A stretch of 64,000 bases of DNA from Cocos nucifera. Taxonomy: Eukaryota > Streptophyta > Magnoliopsida > Arecales > Arecaceae. The translations under genes were made by a program, and so were the position numbers. Shown piece after piece: positions 55,376-64,000 of the stretch (within the stretch, counting starts at the first letter, position 1; the number at the start of each line of letters is the position of its first letter). Location of the stretch: contig QRFJ01000779.1 of the NCBI GenBank assembly GCA_006176705.1, forward strand, positions 310,001-374,000. Direction: 5' to 3'. The notes under the pieces are model-generated. The model was not told where the DNA came from. It saw only the letters and a program-made list of their open reading frames with translations, and did no database searches.

Positions 55376-57866
55376 TGAAGGAACTAGATCTAGGGTTTTA
55401 CAGGTAGATCTTGAAAACTTTTTCAAGATCTTGCAATGAAAGACTTAAATAAATCAAATATTTATTTAAATAAATATGTAAATACCTAGATCTCACACCT
55501 ATTGTATGATCAAGATATGATATTAAATTAGAAATTAAAATTAAATAAGAAAGTAAAAGATTGATCAAATCAACCTAAATCTATACTACATCAAATGTAG
55601 GTATGAAGTTAATAGATCATATCTATTACCTGAGCAAGTTAGACATTTTAACTTACTGATCCAAGCTTGAGGATGAAGTCACAATCCGCTCACACATCTA
55701 GTCTCTAGGAGTCGTCCACATGAGCCTACGATCTCTGATCTGAAGTCCAATGCAGAAAATCAGCACAGCATGCTAGTACTGTGCTGATCCTTCTTCAATG
55801 ATCGATCCGATGCTCCATTCTTTAAAATTTAGACTCTCCAAAATATGAGAAGGAAGAATAGAGTTTATTGATTTGAGACTCTCTTAGAAAAAACTCAAAA
55901 AAAGGAGGAGAGATTGAAAATAAAACAGTCCTAGAAGAACACCCTCTTCTTCTTCTCTTTTCTCTTACCTAAACACTTAGTTTGGTGCCTATGGAATCCC
56001 CATGCCCAAGGACCGTCTTCCTCTAATTTTTGCACACCCCAAACCTCTCCCAAAGCTCTATATTCTATAAAAAAATTAGCATAAAATTAATCCAATAAAT
56101 AGAGAAAAAAAAAGTCCAAGTTAGATCAAAATCCTAGACTAGGAATATCCAAACATGGAAAGTTGTTGGGGCGCCCAACTCTTGGGTGCCTCCTCCATAA
56201 TTGTTGGCATGGACCAGAAAAGGAGGGAACACAAAAAAGGAGATTATTTTTATGGAACAAGAGAAGAATTAATTAAAAGAGAGGGCAGCACTCAAGGGAA
56301 CGTGTTTTGGTCAACAAGGATTCTATCTCATAGAATCCTAAGCAAAACTAACTCCTCTTTTGACTTGGTCTTTCAACAAATTGCCTTATGAGAAAAGAAG
56401 AAGAGAAAGAGAGCATGAGAAGCCATGGGAGTGGAGAATTTTCATGTAAGAAACAAAATAAAAAGGGCATGGGGCGTGAGGATTAAGTGGCGCAAGTGAT
56501 AGGGAGTCCTAGTCACACTAGGACTCCTATATTGACTTGGTCAAACAAGATCTTTTAACCAAATAAAATCAAGATTAAACCAATCCAATTAAATAAGACC
56601 CTAACCCATTTAAGAACTTAATTAAATCAAATTAAATTAGATTTAATTTTGATTTATTTTTAATCAAATTAGAAAATTGGGTTAATCTGAGTCCTAGTTA
56701 GACGGGGACTAGTTCTTCCTTGCACTTGATTTATCCAATAAACCAATTGAACTTGATCCAATCAAGTCCAAATTAAATATAATTAAATCATATTTAATTA
56801 GACTTAATTTTAATCTATTGGCTTAATCAAATTAAGCTAATTAGTAATTCAATTGCTAATCGATCCTCCTGTAATACTTGTACTAGGTTAAACACCAATC
56901 ATATTGATTGTATAACCCTAGAACGATTCTTAATCATTGATCAACCATTCGATCAGATCGTAAGTTCTAATGTGTGTAACCTCATAGGTCCAAACCTAAG
57001 CTAGTAACATAGAAATAAATTTTTATACCAATCAAAGTGACCATCTAGCAATGATACCCGACAGTCGGATAGGTCGAAGGTGTAGAACACCATCCTTGGA
57101 ACCCATGCGGATATAGTTTCCATATAATTCATCCCCTTGACCATAATGCTCGTAGGACACCTCAGAGTTTAACTGTCAACTCTGATCAGGTTATCCATAT
57201 TATATTTCAAAATATCAAACCCATTTGCTGGATTACCCTAGCCAAGATTTTGCTATATTGAAATATAGTGATACATTTTTCTTCAATTCTTGGAGTGGTC
57301 AATTCCATCTTGATCACACTCCAACTTTGCAAGTACTTGACTGTGCCCAGAAGCCTTCCATTATTTAATTAGAAATTTAGTTAGTTCGGTACCAAAGCAC
57401 AGTGAGTTCCTTGCAAGTCATTGAAGTGATCTCAGGTCTAAGGGATACTTATACCTATATCCCATCAGAGACATTCTCAATAGTAGAATGCTCTGAAGTT
57501 GGTCACGTTCAATGATGATGTACCCATACATCTCACCTGTATGCCATACCAGTGTCTCCACACTCGGTTAAGAGAACAACCAACCTATATGGCATATAGT
57601 GACCTATGCTTGATAGACGGTATTGTCCTAATTAACAACCTATCATTTGGTCGTGAACAAATTTAAGGACTAATCGATAAATCCTCTCTTGATCTAAACT
57701 AAACAGTCCTAAGGACTTCATCACAACAATGGAGTTTATTAGAAGATGTAAACTTGTGATGAAAAAGATGTCAAAATATTTTTATTAATTAATAAATTAA
57801 TTATGATTACAAAATAGCTCAACCGTCAATAGGCTGATAATTAGCTTTGGGACACAATACCCAATA
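55376..57866 (-). repeat. Copia B-related LTR, reverse orientation
   Basis: It starts TGAAGGAACTAG and ends CCCAATA at 57866 (reverse of TATTGGG). The right-hand ~1 kb aligns with the first part of the family B LTR (10224 and 24227), including the CAGTGTCTCCACAC module near 57552 and the block at 56880-57010. The rest is diverged. No adjacent copia coding region is visible and the flanking 5-mers do not match, so it is a solo or truncated LTR joined to rearranged flanks. Small frames within it (for example 56155-56391) look like chance. Confidence 0.7.
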
Positions 57867-59017
57867 GACTCATGGTCGATCTGGATTGTAGACTGCAGCT
57901 CTTCCATACTCGGATATTTCAACACTTCAAAGTATACTTCTTTAGGAAGTTTGTTGGGCCAAGTGTGGCCAGCTTGGATAGGAGGTTGACTCTAGTATTC
58001 TCTGCCCTTGAAATTTGTTGAATGTCGAAGCTGTTGAAGGCTGAGGTCAGGCTCTTTACTTTTTCAAGATACTTTATCATACTTTCCTTTCGAGCTTCAT
58101 AACTATCATTTACTTATCCCACTACCAACTATGAGTCACTATAAGCCTGGAGCCGGTCTGCCTCTAGTTCTTTTACTATCTTCATCCCTACTATTAAAGC
58201 TTCATATTCTATCCCGTTGTTTATTGTAGGGAACTCAAAGCATAGTGCATACTCGGCGATGACCCCTTCGGGATTGATCAGGATCAGTCCAGCACCTGCA
58301 CCGGAAGCATTAGAAGAGCCATCCATATACAAGGCCTAGAAACCTTCAGAAAGATCCACTCTTTCTTCGGGGGAGCTCGGGTGCAACAACGGAATGCTAG
58401 CCTCATTTTGCTCAACTTCAGCATCATCCGAGATCGTGCATTCAACTATAAAATTGATCAGTATCTGAGCTTTGATTGATGATTGAGGTTGATAGTTGAT
58501 GTCGAACTTTGTCAGCTCAATAGCCCACTTTGCTATTCTTCCAAAGGCATCTGTTCGATGAAGAACTATCCTGATTGGTTGATCCGTGAGGAGTGTTATG
58601 GTATGCCCCTGAAAGTAGGGCTGAAGTCTCCTGGCTACAATCAAAAGAGCGTAAGTTAATTTTTTCAATTTAGTGTACCTGATCTCCGCATCTCTTAAGA
58701 CTTGGCTCATGTAGTAAATCGATCATTACATTTTTGCCTCTTCCTTGACCAGGACCACTATTAGGGCTGTAGGAGAGACCCCCAGGTATAGAACAATTCT
58801 TCTCCAGGCTCGGGCTTTGCCAACAATGGAGGCGAACCAAGGTAGCTCTTGAGTTCTTCAAATGCTTGTTGGTACTCTACCATCCAGCAGAAGTTCTTTG
58901 GTTGCTTAAGAACCTAGAAGAAGGGCATACACCACTCGGCTGACTTCGAGACAAAGCGGTTTAAGGATGCCACCTTTTCGATCAGGCATTAGACTTTCTT
59001 TATTAATTTTAGGGCGG
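57867..59017 (-). pseudogene. Gypsy G4 fragment: RT end, RNase H, second RNase H
   Basis: On the - strand, the RT connection region (FVSKSAEWCMPFF, NFCWMVEYQQAFEELKSYLG) leads to RNase H in frame 58336-58710 (MSQVLRDAEIRYTKLKKLTY, LLTDQPIRIVLHRTDAFGRI) and the second RNase H in frame 58129-58332 (MYMDGSSNASGAGAGLILIN, EYEALIVGMKIVKELEADRL). It continues to the start of the integrase linker at 57867. One stop lies between the two RNase H frames. It is cut by the LTR at 57866 and by the antisense ORF of another gypsy at 59018. Confidence 0.8.
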
Positions 59018-59510
59018 TCATCTCCTGATATCCCAAAAGTCGAGGTCGATCTCAAGGAACCTTCGGGCTACCCTACCTTCGCACGCTTCCAATCTGAACT
59101 CGATGTTTAGGTTCCGCATCTCGAAAGAGGTCTTGAACTCTTCCATGGCCCGGGTCATTGCCTTCAAGATCGACTTCACCATTTGGATCTCTAGTTCGGC
59201 GACCCTATTTTTGGCTTCCTTCCTCCTCTCCTCCTCTAGGGCCAGTGCGATCTTTAGCCTGGCCGAGGCAAACTCCTCTTCACGGAGCACGTCCTGAAGA
59301 CTTCCAATGTCCGCCGCCTTCTCCTCGGCAAGATGCTCAACCTCATCGACCCTCTCTTGAAGATGGCGGACCTCGATCCAAAGGTCCTCCTAAGCCTTCT
59401 ATGCCTCCGCCTCCTAACAATGCGCCCTCTTGATATGAGCGAGCATCTGGTGACCCGACTGTAACAAACGATTGGTGTAACACAGAAATGTCTCATCCTA
59501 ACAAGCGTGG
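59018..59510 (-). pseudogene. Gypsy antisense coiled-coil ORF (aORF), larger segment
   Basis: The open - strand frame 59018-59290 (90 aa) begins MLREEEFASARLKIALALEE and continues ERRKEAKNRVAELEIQMVKS, AMEEFKTSFEMRNLNIEF and VARRFLEIDLDFW. The same frame extends upstream to about 59500 through EVRHLQERVDEVEHLAEEKA, with three stops further out. Long Glu/Lys/Arg/Ala-rich heptads indicate a coiled coil. The C-terminal LDLDFW matches LDLSFLEE of the G2 remnant (19240-19410). It lies on the strand opposite to the 3' LTR at 60659, thus antisense in its element. Function unknown. Confidence 0.6.
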
Positions 59511-59525
59511 GAATCCAAGATCGAA

Positions 59526-60658
59526 CTTCGGTCATCGTCTTTTTTACTCCCTTCCTTCAAATTTCGAACACAAAATCAAAATTCTCCCTCGAGCTTCAAT
59601 CTCAATAGGAGATAAGATCTCCTTCAACCTCGGCTGGAGATAAGATCTTCCCCAAGCTTGAACTTCAATAGGAGATAAGATCTCCCTCAAGCTTTAACCT
59701 CGGCTAGAGATAAGATATACCCCAAGCTTTAACTTCAATAGGAGATAAGATCTCCTTCAACCTTGGTTGGAGATAAGATCTCCCCCGAGCTTCAACCTCA
59801 ATAGGAGATAAGATCTCTTTCAACCTCGACCGAAGATAAGATCTTTCCTAAGCTTCAACTTTAACAGAAGATAGGATCTACTTCAACCTCGATTGGAGAT
59901 AAATCTCTTCCGAGCTTCAACCTCAACAGGAGATAAGATCTCCTTCAACCTTGGCTGGAGATAAGATCTCCCCTAAGCTTCAACCTCAATAGAAGATAAG
60001 ATCTCCTTCAACCTTAACTAGAGATAAGATCTCTCCCGAGCTTCAACTTCAATAGGAGATAAGATCTCCCCCGAGCTTCAACCTCAATAGGAGATAAGAT
60101 CTCCTTCAACCTCAAATCGGAGATAAGATCTCCTCCGAGCTTCAACTTCAATAGAAGATAGGATCTACTTCAACCTCGATTGGAGATAAGATCTTCTTCG
60201 AGTTTCAACCTCAACAGGAGATAAGATCTCCTTTAACCTCGGTTGGAGATAAGATCTCCCCCGAGCTTCAACCTCAATAGGAAATAAGATCTTCTTTAAC
60301 CTCGATTGGAGATAAGATCTCCTCTGAACTTCAACTTCAATAGAAGATAGGATCTCCTTTGACCTCGGCTAGAGATAAGATCTCCTCCGAGCTTCACCTC
60401 GATTGGAGATAAGATCTCTCCTGAGCTTCAACTTCAAAAGAAGAAAAGATCTCTCTCAACCTCCATATAAGATAAGATCTCTTCCGAGCTTCAACTTTAA
60501 CCAAAGATAAGATCTTCCTAGAGCTTCAACTTCAACAAAAGATAAGATCTCCCCTGAGCTTCAACCTCAATGGGTGTAGAGCCCAGAAAAGAACTTCGGT
60601 AGTCATCTTTTTTGTACTCCCTTCCCTCAAATTTCAAACTCAAAAGTGGGGGAACTAG
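59526..60658 (+). repeat. Minisatellite in gypsy 3' region: ~63-bp unit of two AGATCT half-units, with flanking direct duplication and PPT
   Basis: From about 59590 to 60580 about fifteen units repeat GGAGATAAGATCTCCTTCAA then CCTCGGCT, and GGAGATAAGATCTCCCCCGA then GCTTCAACCTCAATA. Almost every half-unit contains the palindrome AGATCT. The array is bracketed by two copies of a ~50-bp segment, 59526-59575 and 60594-60648 (CTTCGGT...CTTTTTT...ACTCCCTTCC...CAAATTTC). A purine-rich AAAAGTGGGGGAACTAG (60642-60658) directly precedes the LTR and is the probable polypurine tract. Confidence 0.85.
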
Positions 60659-61717
60659 TGTTGGGGATAAACTCCGCTCCCATCGAAGTCCAGTTTGATG
60701 CTTAGCTTAATGAAACTGATAATCATGGAAGAGCTTCAATCAAAAATTCTTCCTCCAGCGATCGAACCCCTTCCGGACTCCTTCAGCAGCTGAACTCCTT
60801 CAACGGTCGAACCCCTTCCGGACTCCTACAGCAGTCGAACTCCTCAACAACCAAACCCCTTTCAAACTCCTGCAATGGTCGAACTTCTTTCAGACTTCTC
60901 CTTTAATTGAACTTCTTCTAGACTTCTTCTTCAGCCGAACTTCTCCATCAGTCTGACTTCTTCTGGACTTCTTCATCGATCGGATTCCTTCTAAACTTCT
61001 CCATCAGTCGAACTCCATCCCAATTTCTTCAGTGGATTACTTCTAGATTTCAACTAGCATTCTTCTCGAATGATCCCCTCTAGCCGTATTCCCTTTAGAG
61101 TCCAAACTCCTCTAGAATTGATGTATGTCGAAGCTCTTCACCAACCAATGCCTGCTTTCTCTGAACTTCGACTATTAAATCTCGACGAACGGGCACGTCA
61201 CGACAACAGACACCTCTCTCCATAACAAACTCTACGTGGCTCCGAGCAGCCCATTATCAGACAGTTATGGCTGTCACTATCAGTCTGCTACAGATGGTGC
61301 CTCTCTCTGTAATAAATTTCATGTGGCCCCGAGCGACCCACTACCGGATGGCTATGGCTATCACTATCAGTCTGCTATAGATGGCATCTCTCTTCATAAC
61401 AAACTCTACGTGGCCCCGAGTGGCCCACTACCGAACGACTATGGCTATCACTATCAGTCTGCTACAAGCTCCATCTATAAAAAGGGATCCTTTAGATACA
61501 TTTTCTCTAAGCTCTCTTCTCCTTCCTAGAACTCTGCTGAGTTCTTTTTTGAGCACTCCATTTTTGTTGGCCAGAAGAGCTGACTTGATCGTCAGAGAGT
61601 CCTACCGGAGCCACCACCATCGACTCCGAATGAAACTTTATTTTGTAGGTCACCAGCGGCGACCTCTTCTTCCTCAACTGTAGCTCGATTTGGCATCAAC
61701 CAGAGTCTACACCAACA
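60659..61717 (+). repeat. Gypsy 3' LTR (probably of G3)
   Basis: 1059 bp, TGTTGGGGAT to ACACCAACA. It is shorter than the G2 LTR because the ~45-bp array (about 60745-61020) has fewer units. Three ~92-bp repeats with GGCTATGGCTATCACTATCA occupy U3 before the TATA box (61476-61483). CCTCC after 61717 is the candidate target duplication in copia E. Confidence 0.87.
61476..61483 (+). promoter_or_regulatory. Gypsy LTR TATA box
   Basis: CATCTATAAAAAGGGATCC, as in the other two gypsy LTRs. Confidence 0.55.
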
Positions 61718-62147
61718 CCTCCTATTCGATGGGATGTTCTTATGGTGTGTAGGAGTGTTGTGCATCCGTTCTTAATCAAAAATTGGAACTTACTTTTCTA
61801 TAAAATTCTAGATCTTGAAATCCTAGGATTTTGATACATATCTTCTTTATGAACCCAAACTTAATTAGGAATTAAGATTATGAAATCAATTAAAGACATC
61901 TTTATAAGATTGGGTTCGGGCTTGGGTGGCTCAATTGGTCTAGCAGTTGATCAAACTGAATCAAAAGTTGGTTAGGTTGGATCAAAGAAAGCTTAGATTT
62001 GACCAGCCTAATAGGATTAAGTTTAGGTCAAGGTTGAATCACATTGAGATGTGACTCGATCAAGTCAAGACCTAATTTGGCTCCGTGGTTCGAGTCTGAA
62101 TTGTAGGCTAGCCCGATTGATTCTGGCTCGATAATTTGGTGTCTAAG
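61718..62147 (+). other. Copia A leader, exon 1 side (element E)
   Basis: Leader homologous to 39715-40118 and reverse 34689-34930, up to the decayed splice donor. Confidence 0.7.
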
Positions 62148-62937
62148 ATAAGTTTGGCAAATACAATCGACTAATTTTTAATTAGGAGCTACTCGACTCA
62201 AATGCTTTCATTTTGATTTAATGGCATATTCCTTCCACTAGTCTCACTTACCTGGCCATATGGGTCGATCCAGATTTTGATTAGAGGTGGCTAACAATTC
62301 AAGCCAATCCATGCCATTAGGTTAGTCATAATTATTATTACTAAGTCAAGTCAAATTTAAAGAGATTTAAATTAAATCTTTCGAAAAATATATTAAGTCT
62401 AAGATCTTCTACTATTGTAGATGTGCAGGCCCTTCCCGGGGTTGATTGTTCTCAGCTGGATACAGTGGTTCAGTTGCACCAAGAAGATGCAACCATGTCT
62501 ATTAGGCATTGGATGCTACGAGTTGGAGGATGGGTTAGGCTCAATATTTTGAATACAGTTAGGGATCCAATCAGGAATCCAATTCATGCAAGTGATGGGT
62601 CTAACTTAACTAAGGAGTGGAGCAATATTTCGGATATGGTGAGCTTCATGAATTAGAAATCAAGTTTGGATGCATCATGATTAGAGAATCATTGGATAGG
62701 AGTTGTCCGTTCATCGGCTAATCCATCATCAATAACTGTTAGGTGAGGTGGTGAGCTAGTCGGTGAGACCGCACCATCCATTAGAAGTCTTTAATCATGG
62801 AGATTTTCACATCTCTACCAAGAAAGTATAGGGATCCAAGTAAATAGTGGGAGCCCAATTTATTTAAAAATGAAATCCTTAAATAAACTGGTCAAGTCTA
62901 ATTATAAAATCTAACTTGAAACTTTTACTCTCTGTAG
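62148..62937 (+). other. Predicted leader intron of copia A (element E), donor mutated
   Basis: The donor position reads AAG/ATAAGTTT (GT changed to AT), the acceptor CTCTCTGTAG/G, with CTAAC about 27 nt upstream; 790 nt. The intron length and all positions match A1 and C, but this copy should not splice normally. Confidence 0.45.
62423..62656 (+). other. Leader open frame (possible uORF) of element E
   Basis: 77 codons with NTVRDPIRNPIHASDGSNLT and the common ending SFMN-stop. Homologous frames are open in A1 and C. Confidence 0.25.
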
Positions 62938-62948
62938 GAGAAATATCT

Positions 62949-64000
62949 ATGTCCAACCCTTTAGCCAAGATCTTAGATACCCACAGATTGATTGGACCCA
63001 ATTTTAAGGTCTGGCTAAGAAAATATAAAATTATTTTGGGTTTCGAAATGCTGTCTCATGTATTGGACCAGGACCCACCCACTATACCGGCCCGTCCAAT
63101 TGCTGAATAGAGAGCATCTCTAAAAAAGTAGATAGATAAAAATAATAAAGCTAGGTACCACATGTTGGGCTCAATGTCAGATGACTTGCAGCACCAATAT
63201 AAGAACATCATGACTACCCGATAGATATTGGCTCACCTACAAGAGTTGTTTGGTGAGCAGAGTCATGCAGCTAAGTATCAAGTCTCCCATAGATTTTTTA
63301 AAGCTCAGATGTGTGATGGGCAGTCAGTCCAAGATCATTATTTGATAATGATTAATGACCTTGAGAAGCTTAAGAAGCTCGGTGTTATCATGGACAGGGA
63401 CTTGCAGATTGATATAATCCTATAGTCCTTGATCGATGCATATGGTTGGTTCATTATGAACTTCCATATACATAAGATGCAATGTACCCTGGCCGAATTA
63501 ATGAACATGCTGGTCACTGCTGAGCTTTCTATGAAAGGTTCTAAAGGCTCACTATTTGCTGTGGAGAGGACTTCTTCCAAGAGAAAATCTTTTGGAAAGA
63601 AGAAGAAATCCATGAAAAAATAGAAGGTGGATGGTGGGAAGAAGAAGAAGGCAAAGCCAAAGAAGAAGATCGTTGACAAAGAAAAGTATCTCCATTGCAA
63701 TGTCGACGGCCACTGGAAGCAGAACTACCCTCAATCCTGGCCAGCCTGAAGAACAAGAAAGAGGCAGGTCCTTCTGGAGGTATGCTCATTATAGAATCTA
63801 ATCTTATGATTTCTTCTGCATTCAGTTGGATGCTTAACTCTGGTTCTAGTACTCACTTATGCACTTCTATGAAGGGTCTTGAGGAGAGCAGGAGGTTGAG
63901 GGATGGTGAGATGATCCTACGCATTAGAACCGAAGCAAGAGTTGCTGCTGTGGTCGTGAGAACCCATCCTCTTCGACTACCATCAGGATTAGATCTAATA
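62949..64000 (+). pseudogene. Copia gag and start of protease (element E)
   Basis: Gag starts at ATG 62949 (MSNPLAKILDTHRLIG) and reads FKVWLRKYKIILGFEMLSHV. A stop follows at about 63108. It continues ARYHMLGSMSDDLQHQ, FKAQMCDGQSVQDHYLIMIN and the frame 63429-63623 (MIDAYGWFIMNFHIHKMQCT; AELMNMLVTAELSMKGS). The zinc knuckle near 63684-63725 reads LHCNVDGHWKQNY, with one Cys changed to Tyr. The protease begins with AFSWMLNSGSSTHLCTSMKG, where the catalytic Asp is replaced by Asn at 63836-63838. The element continues past the window. Confidence 0.83.

Larger units (their letters stand above)
61718..64000 (+). mobile_element. Copia family A element E, 5' part (runs off the window)
   Basis: The + strand leader starts inside the conserved block (compare 37065 and 39715), followed by the predicted intron, gag and protease start. 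Its LTR and PBS are not next to it; the leader begins directly after the gypsy LTR terminus, so the gypsy inserted into the leader of E. RT and integrase should lie beyond 64000. Confidence 0.82.

Noticed and set aside
59103..59535. + strand frames and the 93-codon - strand frame at 59254-59535, rich in Ser and Arg
   Set aside because: Shadow frames of the coiled-coil antisense ORF; only the frame with heptads continues into the 90-aa open frame and matches other copies.
59590..60580. Regular ~30/63-bp repeats considered as a CRISPR-like array
   Set aside because: No unique spacers; the whole unit is repeated and degenerate, and it lies in a gypsy 3' region of a plant genome.
63338..63789. 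Long - strand frames opposite element E gag
   Set aside because: Shadows of the lysine-rich gag stretch (runs of Phe, Ser and Leu on the opposite strand).

Overview
The window is plant nuclear DNA made almost entirely of nested, decayed LTR retrotransposons. I found no intact cellular gene, no rRNA or tRNA gene and no CRISPR array. The evidence for a plant is Ty1/copia elements primed by initiator tRNA-Met, Ty3/gypsy elements with the tandem RNase H plus second (archaeal-type) RNase H order of the plant Tat lineage, and an hAT-type MITE. The protein flavour resembles palm repeats (Arecaceae, oil-palm-like), but that is an inference from memory and the species cannot be fixed here.

Three main families recur. 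Copia family A has very long LTRs (2264 to 2288 bp where complete), starting TGTTAGATAT (TGTTAAATAT in the 45-kb copy) and ending CCTTCA. Copia family B has LTRs of about 2.5-2.9 kb starting near TATTGG. A Tat-like gypsy family has LTRs of 1.06-1.48 kb running TGTTGG...CCAACA, tandem repeats in its 3' region and an antisense coiled-coil reading frame (aORF).

Layout: 1-1591 is the 3' LTR of a + strand copia A, inserted into the LTR of a - strand copia A (A1, 1592-8437). 8438-10223 is gypsy G1. 10224-27091 is copia B, inserted in G1 with the target duplication GTTAC; G1 resumes at 27092-28130. Inside copia B lies gypsy G2 (11209-20956). 28131-34930 is - strand copia A element C. 34931-37236 is an indel-rich copia A LTR plus leader, followed by a 25-N gap. 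37262-44147 is + strand copia A element D, which sits in the RT of an older copia A, F (44148-47421). 47422-54376 is gypsy G3, carrying a 612-bp hAT-type MITE. 54377-57866 holds LTR fragments of families A and B. 57867-59017 is gypsy G4 (-). 59018-61717 is the 3' end of a + gypsy (aORF, 63-bp minisatellite, LTR). 61718-64000 is copia A element E, which runs off the window.

No element is coding-competent: all carry nonsense codons, frameshifts or domain deletions. Element C lacks the protease, element D lacks gag-protease-integrase, and G2 has YVND in place of YVDD. The features most worth following are a predicted ~790-nt intron in the copia A leader, the antisense gypsy coiled-coil ORF and its fragment inside a copia leader, a dense W-box cluster in the copia A U3, and the MITE with its 8-bp target duplication.
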